Positions 1 to 6,281 of a DNA stretch of 9,834 nucleotides are shown here, piece by piece. The DNA lies in NCBI GenBank assembly GCA_964514305.1, contig CAZEQD010000069.1:1-9834 (forward strand). The letters are read 5' to 3'. The notes below the pieces were generated by a model that searched no databases, was not told the origin of the DNA, and saw only the letters and a list, made by a program, of their open reading frames with translations. A program made the position numbers and the translations under genes. Origin of the DNA: CAZEQD01 sp964514305. Lineage in GTDB: Bacteria; Acidobacteriota; Aminicenantia; Aminicenantales; Aminicenantaceae. The number at the start of each line of letters is the position of its first letter. Position 1 is the first letter of the stretch.

Positions 1-39
1 GACCAATCAGCCATAGATATCCAAGAGGTAATAGAATGA
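1..39 (+). CDS. C-terminal end of an unidentified upstream gene (partial)
   Basis: Frame 1 is open from the window edge and reads DQSAIDIQEVIE before a TGA at 37-39. That stop overlaps the ATG of the RND pump gene at 36-38 in the classic ATGA arrangement, which indicates translational coupling in one operon. In RND operons the gene directly upstream of the pump usually encodes the periplasmic adaptor (membrane fusion protein), so that is the likeliest identity. Twelve residues are too few to show it. The other two frames either stop early or run in frame into the pump, so this reading is plausible but not proven. Confidence 0.5.
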   Translation, partial: DQSAIDIQEVIE

Positions 40-3000
40 AGATTCCAGAATTTTCAGTTAACCACAAAGTAACCACAACCATGCTAACCATGATTGTGGT
101 TGTCTTGGGTTTTATTGCTTATATGAACCTTGGCCTGGATTTATTTCCTGATATTGAATACCCGACTGTTTCAGTTATAACCGTTTACAGAGGAGCTGCT
201 TCTGAAGATATAGAAAACACTATTACCAAGCCTTTAGAAGAGTTTATAAATTCTGTCAGTCGAGTAAAGAAGGTAGATTCCATATCCATTGAAGGATCCT
301 CGGTCATAATGGTTGAATTCGAGTGGGGAACTAACCTTGATTTTGCTGCCCAGGATATAAGAGATCAGATAGGTCTCTACCGCAATTATCTACCTGAAGA
401 GGCGACTGATCCCCTGGTGTTAAAATTCAGTATGTCCCAGTTCCCCATAATTTTTTATGGGATTACCGCCAACATGCCTGCCTATGAGCTCAAACAGTTG
501 ATTGAAGATGAGGTTGCAGGCCGCTTGGAAAGAATTGATGGGGTGGCTTCAGCCCAAGTCTTTTCCATGGATATTAGAGAGATTGTGGTGGATGTTGATA
601 AATCTGCGCTGGAAGCTCTCAACCTTTCTTTAGATCAGATTCTTCTGGCCTTAAACATGGAAAATCTGAATTTGCCAGCCGGTCATATTGTCGAAAGACA
701 TTCTGATTTTTCTTTACGAACGGTCGGAGAATTTAAGAGTTTGGATGATATCTGCCAGACAATAGTAGGGGTTACATCTACAGGCCAGCCCATTTATTTA
801 ACGGATGTGGCTGAAGTAAAGGATACTCTGAAAGAGACTCGCTTTAGGAGCAGGATTCAGGGTCAAAAAGGTGTCTTTTTGTTGATTAATAAACGCTCTG
901 GAGCTAATAGCGTGGTTACGACTGATGCCGTTAAAAAAGAATTGGCCAAAATAAGAAAGACTTTACCTCCTGATATTGAATTTTTTACGGCTATGGACCA
1001 GTCAGATATTATCAAAAGAGTAATCCGCAGAACTGGCAGCAATGCTCTGGTCGGAGGTATATTAGCTGTCTTTTTCATCTTTATTTTTCTCCGCAACTGG
1101 CGTCCAACCGTAGCCATTAGCCTGGCTATTCCCCTCTCTATTATTGCTACTTTTATTGCTTTTTACCTGGCCGGCTATACCATTAATCTCCTTACTTTAG
1201 GTGGTCTGGCCTTGGGTGTAGGTATGCTGGTTGACAATGCCATTGTCGTTATTGAAAACATCTACCGTCATCTGGAAGAAGGAGAGGATCGGGAAAAAGC
1301 GGCTAAAGTTGGCGCTTCAGAAGTGGGCATGGCTATCACAGCTTCTACCTTGACTACCATTGCTGTTTTCTTCCCCATGGTTTTCGCCCATGGAATTGTT
1401 GGTAAGTTGACTCGGGGGCTGGCTCTGGCCATTGCCTTTTCACTCTTTGCTTCCCTGTTCATAGCCCTAACTGTAGTCCCTATGGTGGCTTCTGTTTTAT
1501 TTAAAAAGAACAGAAGAAAAAAACTGGCTGGTAAGAATCGCCAAAAGAGGGAATTTGAGGGAGCTAAGAATTTCTACCGGAAAGTTCTTTTTAAAGCTCT
1601 CCGCCGCCGCTGGTTGGTCTTGGGAACAGCTTTTTCACTGCTAGTAGTTTCTTTGGCCGTTGTTCCTTTTTTAGGAACCGAATTTATGCCTGACATGGAC
1701 CGGGATATGATCGTCCTGAAAGTAAAAACGCCTGTTGGTACATCTTTGGATGAAACAGACCGAGTAGTGGCTATGGTTGAGGAGCTTCTTTCCCAGGAGC
1801 CAGAAGTCAGCATAGTTACTGCTCAGGATGGCTCTCAGGCTGAAGAAAATCCAGCCGATATGGTCGGAGGAACTTCTACCTCCGGTACCCACGAGGGCTT
1901 AATCTGGGTTGGTTTGGTTCCCAAGAAAGAAAGGAAGCATACGGATGCCCAAATCCTGGAAAGAATTCGCCGGAAGCTACCTAAACTTAAGAATGTTAAA
2001 TTCGAGGCTGTGGATATTGCCCAAGCTATGATAAGCGGAGCCCAAGCTCCTGTAGAGATTAAAATTTTCGGTAAAGATATTGAGAAGCTAAAGCAAATTG
2101 CCAATAATGTAGTTAATCGGATTAGAAATGTAGAGGGGCTAAGAGACCTCACCCATACCTTGGCTGAAGGCAAACCTGAATACCATATCAGAGTTAACAG
2201 GCAGGAGGCCTCTCGTTATGGTTTAACGGTCAGTCAGGTGGCCAACACTATTCAGACAGCTTCTTTGGGCAAAGTAGCCACCCGCTATCGGGAAGGAGAT
2301 GAAGAGATTGACATAAGAGTTCGTTTTAAAAAAGCAGATAGAGATAGTTTGGATGATATTAAAAATATTCCGCTGCTTACACCTTTAAAAAATGTTATTC
2401 CTCTTAACCAGGTAGCTGAGATTTCTCCCGGTGTAGGTCCGATCCGGATTACAAGAGAAAATCAGTCCCGGGTAGTGACGGTTACGGCTAATATTGCCGG
2501 TCGAGATTTGGGCAGTGTCATTCGAGATGTTAAAAAACGTTTAAGCCCCATTGAAAGAAGCCTTCCAGCCGGATATTTTGTTGAATTTGGTGGCGAGTAC
2601 GAACAAATGCAAGAGGCCTTCCTCATTATTGCCGGTGCATTTGCTTTAGCTGTTCTTTTAGTCTATATGATAATGGCCTCCCAATTTGAATCGTTCGTCC
2701 ATCCCTTTGTTATTATGTTCACTATACCCCTGGCTATAATAGGTGTAATATTAGCTCTGCTTATTACCGGTAAAACAATTAACCTCCCAGTACTAGTAGG
2801 TTTTGTTATGTTAGGAGGCATTGCTGTTAACAATGGCATTGTTATGGTTGATTATATTAATCAATTAAAGAGACGAGGTATTGAAAAAATAGAGGCTATT
2901 CTGCAAGGTTGCGCTGTACGGCTGCGGCCAGTGTTGATTACGGCTTTCACCACCATTTTGGGTATGACGCCAATGGCCTTAAGCACTTCCTCTGGAGCAG

Positions 3001-3128
3001 AAATGAGAGCACCGATGGCCATCACCGTTATTGGCGGTTTGGTGACCACTACTTTTCTGACCCTGTTTATAGTCCCCATAATTTACAGCATTGTTGACAG
3101 GGTTAAGGTAAAAAACAGTAAAAAGTGA
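36..3128 (+). CDS. RND family efflux transporter, HAE1 type (AcrB/SwrC-like inner-membrane pump)
   Basis: This is a complete inner-membrane proton-driven exporter of 1030 residues, the usual length for the AcrB/MexB/SwrC superfamily. The order is typical: TM1 at about 12-33, a first periplasmic porter/docking domain at about 34-335, TM2-TM6 at about 336-489, a basic cytoplasmic linker at about 490-524, TM7 at about 525-546, a second periplasmic domain at about 547-858, and TM8-TM12 at about 860-1020. The TM4 signature GMLVDNAIVVIEN (397-408 region) contains Asp400, matching AcrB Asp407, while the neighbouring acidic residue (AcrB Asp408) is Asn401. In TM10 the AcrB Lys940 position is Asn932 within AVNNGIVMVDY. 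This pattern is closer to SwrC/YerP-like pumps than to AcrB. The start has a Shine-Dalgarno AAGAGG at 23-28, seven bases upstream, and overlaps the preceding stop. Substrate cannot be told from sequence; drugs, lipids, siderophores or surfactants are all possible. The last codons lie in a heptamer repeat. Confidence 0.95.
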   Translation: MKIPEFSVNHKVTTTMLTMIVVVLGFIAYMNLGLDLFPDIEYPTVSVITVYRGAASEDIENTITKPLEEFINSVSRVKKVDSISIEGSSVIMVEFEWGTNLDFAAQDIRDQIGLYRNYLPEEATDPLVLKFSMSQFPIIFYGITANMPAYELKQLIEDEVAGRLERIDGVASAQVFSMDIREIVVDVDKSALEALNLSLDQILLALNMENLNLPAGHIVERHSDFSLRTVGEFKSLDDICQTIVGVTSTGQPIYLTDVAEVKDTLKETRFRSRIQGQKGVFLLINKRSGANSVVTTDAVKKELAKIRKTLPPDIEFFTAMDQSDIIKRVIRRTGSNALVGGILAVFFIFIFLRNWRPTVAISLAIPLSIIATFIAFYLAGYTINLLTLGGLALGVGMLVDNAIVVIENIYRHLEEGEDREKAAKVGASEVGMAITASTLTTIAVFFPMVFAHGIVGKLTRGLALAIAFSLFASLFIALTVVPMVASVLFKKNRRKKLAGKNRQKREFEGAKNFYRKVLFKALRRRWLVLGTAFSLLVVSLAVVPFLGTEFMPDMDRDMIVLKVKTPVGTSLDETDRVVAMVEELLSQEPEVSIVTAQDGSQAEENPADMVGGTSTSGTHEGLIWVGLVPKKERKHTDAQILERIRRKLPKLKNVKFEAVDIAQAMISGAQAPVEIKIFGKDIEKLKQIANNVVNRIRNVEGLRDLTHTLAEGKPEYHIRVNRQEASRYGLTVSQVANTIQTASLGKVATRYREGDEEIDIRVRFKKADRDSLDDIKNIPLLTPLKNVIPLNQVAEISPGVGPIRITRENQSRVVTVTANIAGRDLGSVIRDVKKRLSPIERSLPAGYFVEFGGEYEQMQEAFLIIAGAFALAVLLVYMIMASQFESFVHPFVIMFTIPLAIIGVILALLITGKTINLPVLVGFVMLGGIAVNNGIVMVDYINQLKRRGIEKIEAILQGCAVRLRPVLITAFTTILGMTPMALSTSSGAEMRAPMAITVIGGLVTTTFLTLFIVPIIYSIVDRVKVKNSKK

Positions 3129-3136
3129 AAAGTGAA
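3116..3136 (+). repeat. Three tandem heptamers (AGTGAAN type) across the pump stop codon
   Basis: The units CAGTAAA, AAGTGAA and AAGTGAA lie end to end. The pump's stop TGA at 3126-3128 is inside the second unit, so the final two or three codons (Ser-Lys-Lys) are repeat-derived. The same heptamer recurs as a longer array at 6034-6138. Confidence 0.6.
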
Positions 3137-3141
3137 TTGTA

Positions 3142-3165
3142 GGACCCACTGTCCCCAGTGGGCCC
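3142..3165. terminator. Hairpin between convergent genes, candidate bidirectional terminator
   Basis: A perfect 7-bp stem, CCCACTG (3145-3151) with CAGTGGG (3156-3162), closes a 4-base loop. A further G-C pair on each side of one A/C mismatch extends it. It sits in the 50-bp gap between the stops of two convergent genes. Read on the minus strand the hairpin is followed by T-rich sequence (the complement of the AGTGAAA heptamers). On the plus strand only a broken T-run follows, so termination is better supported for the minus-strand gene. Confidence 0.55.
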
Positions 3166-3178
3166 AATTGCTTACTCT

Positions 3179-4525
3179 TTACGTCTCCCGTTTCCTCTCC
3201 CTTTGCATGAGCTGTTTTATATGTTTTAAATCTTCAGGCGAAATATTTCCCCACAAATAGGGGAAAAGCAGCTTATTATGGAGGAGGGGGTCGGAATTCT
3301 GACTTAAATAGCCTTTTTTAGTCATCTCCTGCCACTTTTTAGTCCCTGGAACTGGGGAAAAATAGGCCAATCTCGGTCTTGCTCCCAGCTTTTGAATGTG
3401 GACTATACTCTCTCTTAAACCCGAAGCCTCTTGACCAGGCAGGCCTGCAATCAGGTAAACGTTTATTTCATCTCGTTTAAACCCGGCTTTTTCTAAATTA
3501 TTCAAAGATTTTTCCAGGTCTCCGGCCGCCACTTTAGCTGATGATTCCTGAAGGATTTCCTCCTCAAATGATTCTTGGCTTAGAAAAATCGATCGGAAAT
3601 TTGTTTTTTTAAAAAGGAGAGCAAGTTCTATGTCAATTTCTCTAATGTGGAGTCCATTAGGAGTATGGAAAGCCAGGGGGAGATTCTTGGCGGCTACTTC
3701 TTTTAAAATAGGTAAAATATGGTTTTTTTTGTTAATAAGCAGAGCATCGTCATAAAAGGCGATATTGTGGCTTTGGTATTTCAAATAATTATTTTCTATT
3801 TCTTTTATTACAAAATGAGGTTTTCTTTGTTCGAAAAGACCACCCAAGATTGGTACGGCACAAAAAGAACAGTTAAAGGGGCAGCCTCTGGAAGTTAAAA
3901 GAGGGAGGGGATCTTCCTGCTCAAGGAACTCGAAAGCAGGCGAAGGTAATTCATCCAAGCGCTCGAATTTTAGGGCAGGGCAGGCCTTGTCGCCCAAAAT
4001 CTCCCTTAAAATATGAAATATTTTCCTCTCTCCATGGCCTTCTACTATATAATCTGCTCCAGAAAAACGGCGAGCATGGTCAGGCATAAGGGTGGCATAA
4101 ATACCACCCAAAACTACAGGCACTTGACCCCATTTTTGGCGGATTATTTCAATTGCCTGCTGGACCCCGGGATACCAGTAAGTCATGATGCAGGTGAGCA
4201 TAACTACATCCGGAACCGGCTGCTGGCTTAATTCATATTCAAAAAGGGAAAGGGGGAGGCCGTAGCGGGAATATCTCCTAGGGATATTTTTAATTAAATC
4301 CGGCTTGGCCACTTCTTGTTTTAAAAAAGGTCCTCTTCCATCTGGCTTTGTCGCTAATTTTTTGGGCAGAAGAGGGTGACTGCGGTTGAGGCAGTCTATA
4401 AAACCTAACTTAAATTTGGTGTATTTTTTTAGAAGGGAAGCTATGTAAAGAAGTCCTAAAGGTTTTGACCAGAAGTCATAGGCAGTAAAGTCATATATCC
4501 AGGGGTTGATAAGGAGAATATGCAT
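3179..4525 (-). CDS. Radical SAM protein with N-terminal B12-binding-like domain
   Basis: The 448-residue product belongs to the COG1032-like group of radical SAM enzymes. Residues 1 to about 170 form a Rossmann-like cobalamin-binding-type domain, beginning MHILLINPW and including the strand VPVVLGGIYATLMPDHA (135-151). The radical SAM barrel starts near 205. Its [4Fe-4S]-binding CxxxCxxC motif is C215, C219 and C222 in SRGCPFNCSFC. An AGLPGQ segment later in the barrel is also typical. I see no canonical DxHxxG cobalamin ligand motif, so whether B12 is bound is open. The chosen ATG at 4523-4525 begins at the conserved first beta strand. A longer start at 4576 would lie inside the tRNA gene and is rejected. 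No Shine-Dalgarno is visible, since only 9 nt separate the ATG from the tRNA 3' end. The substrate is unknown; such enzymes often methylate or rearrange lipids, cofactors or natural products. Confidence 0.87.
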   Translation of the reverse strand: MHILLINPWIYDFTAYDFWSKPLGLLYIASLLKKYTKFKLGFIDCLNRSHPLLPKKLATKPDGRGPFLKQEVAKPDLIKNIPRRYSRYGLPLSLFEYELSQQPVPDVVMLTCIMTYWYPGVQQAIEIIRQKWGQVPVVLGGIYATLMPDHARRFSGADYIVEGHGERKIFHILREILGDKACPALKFERLDELPSPAFEFLEQEDPLPLLTSRGCPFNCSFCAVPILGGLFEQRKPHFVIKEIENNYLKYQSHNIAFYDDALLINKKNHILPILKEVAAKNLPLAFHTPNGLHIREIDIELALLFKKTNFRSIFLSQESFEEEILQESSAKVAAGDLEKSLNNLEKAGFKRDEINVYLIAGLPGQEASGLRESIVHIQKLGARPRLAYFSPVPGTKKWQEMTKKGYLSQNSDPLLHNKLLFPYLWGNISPEDLKHIKQLMQRERKRET

Positions 4526-4534
4526 TGTCGTGAG

Positions 4535-4619
4535 TGCGGAAGGTGGGACTCGAACCCACACGGCCTTGTGGGCCATAAACTCCTGAGGCTTACGCGTCTA
4601 CCAATTCCGCCACTTCCGC
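4535..4619 (-). tRNA. tRNA-Leu, anticodon CAG
   Basis: Reading the minus strand from 4619, the 85-nt molecule folds as a class II tRNA. The 7-bp acceptor GCGGAAG pairs perfectly with CTTCCGC and is followed by discriminator A, the base expected for leucine. The D arm carries the AATTGGTAGACGC block typical of bacterial tRNA-Leu. The anticodon stem TAAGC/GTTTA encloses the loop CTCAGGA, giving anticodon CAG, which reads CUG codons. The long variable arm has a GGCC/GGCC stem, and the T arm is GTGGG-TTCGAGT-CCCAC. The 3' CCA is not encoded and must be added after transcription. The radical SAM gene begins 9 nt downstream on the same strand. Confidence 0.97.
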
Positions 4620-4656
4620 AACAGCTTTCTGGAGTTCATTTTTGAAAGCCTAATTT

Positions 4657-4685
4657 ATTATATTTAAAAAGAAAAGAAGGCGCAA
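4657..4685 (-). promoter_or_regulatory. Sigma70-type promoter for the tRNA-Leu / radical SAM unit
   Basis: On the minus strand, a perfect -10 TATAAT (4662 to 4657) lies 17 bp from a partial -35 TTGCGC (4685 to 4680). The predicted transcript start is about 30 nt before the mature tRNA 5' end, a normal leader length for a bacterial tRNA. No other minus-strand promoter fits between the tRNA and the radical SAM start, so this probably serves both. Confidence 0.6.
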
Positions 4686-4763
4686 TAGAAGGAAAAATTT
4701 TTGATAGGAAAATATGGCCAACAGCTGCAGATCCAACTATCCTTTTTCTTTTTTTGATTCTGC

Positions 4764-4792
4764 TTGACAAATTCAGCCTTTGTTCTTATCTT
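4764..4792 (+). promoter_or_regulatory. Sigma70-type promoter upstream of the eRF1-like gene
   Basis: A perfect -35 TTGACA (4764-4769) is separated by exactly 17 bp from TATCTT (4787-4792), which matches four of six -10 bases. The predicted start near 4799 would leave a leader of about 85 nt before the ATG at 4885. The leader is T-rich and shows no convincing riboswitch-like fold by eye. Confidence 0.6.
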
Positions 4793-4884
4793 TAAATCAA
4801 GTGACATTTTTCATCGTGCTTTTGATCTCCCTTTTTAAAAATTCTTTGGTTTTGCTTTATTTAAACTCATTTCAAGGAGGCTAA

Positions 4885-6030
4885 ATGAAACTTCTAAGTC
4901 GGGAACAAATCGAAGATTTATCCAAATTTAAAAGTAACGATTTTCTAACAACCTCTTTTTATCTGGAAACAGATAAAAGTAAACTGCGGAAGAAGGAAAT
5001 TCAGCTTCGGTTAAAAAATTTAATCAGCCTGGCTAAATCGCGGCTGGAAAAGATGGATTTGAGTCGAAGCAAGAAAGATTCGCTCTATCAAGATTTGGAA
5101 AAAATAGCTAGTTTTTGTTCCCAGACTGTAGCTTCTTACAATGATCCTGGTTTGGCTATTTTTTCTTGCAGCCAGGAAGGCTTTTGGCGTATTTTCCAGC
5201 TGCCTGATCCTGCTCGAAACAGGGTTATTTTTGATCAGAATCCCTATGTCAGACATTTGTCTTCCATTCTGGACGAACACCATCGAATTTGTGCTTTATC
5301 CTTTGACCGTAAAGAGGCCAGATGGGACAAAGTAATAATGGGGGATATATCTCATCTTCAAAGCTTGGTCAGCGATGTTCCCAGTAAAGTCAGAGAAGGA
5401 GGTTGGGAAGGATATGAATCAAAAAGAATTGAGAGGCATATAGCCAGCCTTCTACTTGAACATTTAAAAAAAACAGCCCAGATAACTTTCGATCTTTGTC
5501 AGAAGGAAAAATTAGACTGGCTGTTTGTTGGCTGCAGTGATGAACATCTACCTGAGTTTGAAAGAATTATTCATCCTTATTTAAAAAATAAATTAAAAGG
5601 CAGAATTAAAACCAAGCCTGGTGATTCAGCCGATAAAATCCTTGAAGAATGCCTTGCTCTAGAAAAAAAATTGATGGAACAGGAAGGTGAAGAACTCGTC
5701 CAGAAATTTGTGGCTGAGCTGGAAAAGGGAGGAAGAGCTATAGCAGGCTTAAAAAACACCTTGCGGAAATTAAATAATGGTGAAGTGCAGACTCTGCTTA
5801 TTGTTCGTAATTTTTCCAAAGCAGGGAGAATCTGTCCTCAATGCCGGGCATTATCCGTTGATGAACTGCGCTGTTCATTATGTCAGAGAAAAACCGATCC
5901 AGTAGTTGATATTGTTGATGAGGCAGTAGAGGCAGCTATGGACAAAAAATGCCAGGTCAAACATATCCCTTCCCCATCAAAGCTTGACAGATATGGGAAA
6001 ATAGGAGCATTTTTGAGATATAAAGCCTGA
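4885..6030 (+). CDS. eRF1-like (baeRF family) protein with C-terminal zinc ribbon
   Basis: The 381-residue soluble protein has the layout of bacterial homologues of archaeo-eukaryotic release factor 1 (baeRF, probably the family 10 type). An N-terminal helical/alpha-beta part runs to about 130. A central domain at about 131-260 opens with strands ICALSFDRKEARWDKV and a glycine loop REGGWEGYESKRIERH at 170-185, followed by a long helix. This loop sits where eRF1 has its GGQ peptidyl-tRNA hydrolysis motif, but here the residues are Gly172-Gly173-Trp174 with no glutamine nearby. The C-terminal domain (about 265-381) carries a zinc ribbon of Cys317, Cys320, Cys330 and Cys333. Known baeRFs are thought to act on stalled ribosomes or translation; activity here is unproven. 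The ATG has a strong AAGGAGG at 4874-4880, only 4 nt away, and its own promoter. It is probably monocistronic, as a 250-bp gap follows. The family assignment rests on pattern recognition without a profile search. Confidence 0.75.
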   Translation: MKLLSREQIEDLSKFKSNDFLTTSFYLETDKSKLRKKEIQLRLKNLISLAKSRLEKMDLSRSKKDSLYQDLEKIASFCSQTVASYNDPGLAIFSCSQEGFWRIFQLPDPARNRVIFDQNPYVRHLSSILDEHHRICALSFDRKEARWDKVIMGDISHLQSLVSDVPSKVREGGWEGYESKRIERHIASLLLEHLKKTAQITFDLCQKEKLDWLFVGCSDEHLPEFERIIHPYLKNKLKGRIKTKPGDSADKILEECLALEKKLMEQEGEELVQKFVAELEKGGRAIAGLKNTLRKLNNGEVQTLLIVRNFSKAGRICPQCRALSVDELRCSLCQRKTDPVVDIVDEAVEAAMDKKCQVKHIPSPSKLDRYGKIGAFLRYKA

Positions 6031-6033
6031 AAG

Positions 6034-6138
6034 AAGTGAACAGTGAAGAGTAAACAGTGAAAGATGAGAAGTAAGGGGGTATGTGGAAAGTCAAAAGTTA
6101 AAAGCGAAAGGTAAGAAGTGAAACAGTAAATAGTGATG
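6034..6138 (+). repeat. Degenerate 7-bp tandem array, about 15 units of AGTGAAN
   Basis: Starting four bases after the eRF1-like gene's stop, the sequence divides into consecutive heptamers: AAGTGAA, CAGTGAA, GAGTAAA, CAGTGAA, AGATGAG, AAGTAAG and so on, ending GTGAAAC, AGTAAAT, AGTGATG. The first four units are well conserved, the middle ones are eroded, and the last three recover the motif in register. The array is purine-rich on the plus strand and non-coding. The same unit occurs three times at the end of the RND gene. Confidence 0.65.
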
Positions 6139-6204
6139 CAAGCACCATCCTCCGAATGGTCCGCGATATAATTAAAACAGCCTCTAGAGCAAAGCGGGCC
6201 CTAC

Positions 6205-6238
6205 TTGCAATTATTGTCAATAAGATTTACTTTATAAA
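6205..6238 (+). promoter_or_regulatory. Weak candidate promoter region for the GWxTD operon
   Basis: Two imperfect arrangements overlap here. TTGCAA (6205-6210) is 17 bp from TACTTT (6228-6233), a poor -10. TTGTCA (6214-6219) is 13 bp from TATAAA (6233-6238), a good -10 with too short a spacer. Some promoter is expected, because the gap upstream is long, but neither pairing is convincing. Confidence 0.3.
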
Positions 6239-6255
6239 AGAGGCAGGCTCTTATA
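6233..6255 (+). promoter_or_regulatory. Imperfect inverted repeat in the leader of the first GWxTD gene
   Basis: TATAAAAGAG (6233-6242) pairs with CTCTTATA (6248-6255) around the loop GCAGG, giving an 8-bp stem with a two-A bulge. It lies just upstream of the Shine-Dalgarno and covers the candidate -10, so it could be an operator or an mRNA leader hairpin. It is AT-rich and could be chance. Confidence 0.3.
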
Positions 6256-6264
6256 GATATAACC

Positions 6265-6271
6265 AAAGGAG
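6265..6271 (+). promoter_or_regulatory. Shine-Dalgarno AAAGGAG deciding a GTG start
   Basis: AAAGGAG ends 10 nt before the GTG at 6282. No ATG lies nearby in that frame before the signal-peptide hydrophobic core, so this site supports GTG as the true initiation codon. A TTG at 6272 is out of frame. Confidence 0.75.
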
Positions 6272-6281
6272 TTGAGTAAAA

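Noticed and set aside
1835..2173. Minus-strand open frame of 112 codons within the RND gene
   Set aside because: It lies wholly inside a clear plus-strand gene and its translation shows no domain; it is a shadow of the coding frame.
4526..4576. Upstream extension of the radical SAM gene to an ATG at 4576
   Set aside because: Most of the extra 17 codons lie inside the tRNA-Leu gene. The family's first beta strand begins at the ATG at 4525, so the longer start is an artefact of an open frame through the tRNA.
6034..6138. CRISPR array
   Set aside because: The repeated unit is only 7 bp with no unique spacers; it is a degenerate tandem repeat.
6144..6160. Hairpin ACCAT/ATGGT after the heptamer array as a terminator
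   Set aside because: The stem is 5 bp with a 7-base loop and no T-run follows, too weak to call.
6142..6211. A second copy of the heptamer-plus-hairpin unit at 3116-3165, which might indicate a small mobile element
   Set aside because: Beyond the heptamers only the short words GGGCCC and AATTG/TTGCAA recur, in different order; no terminal inverted repeats or target duplications are visible.
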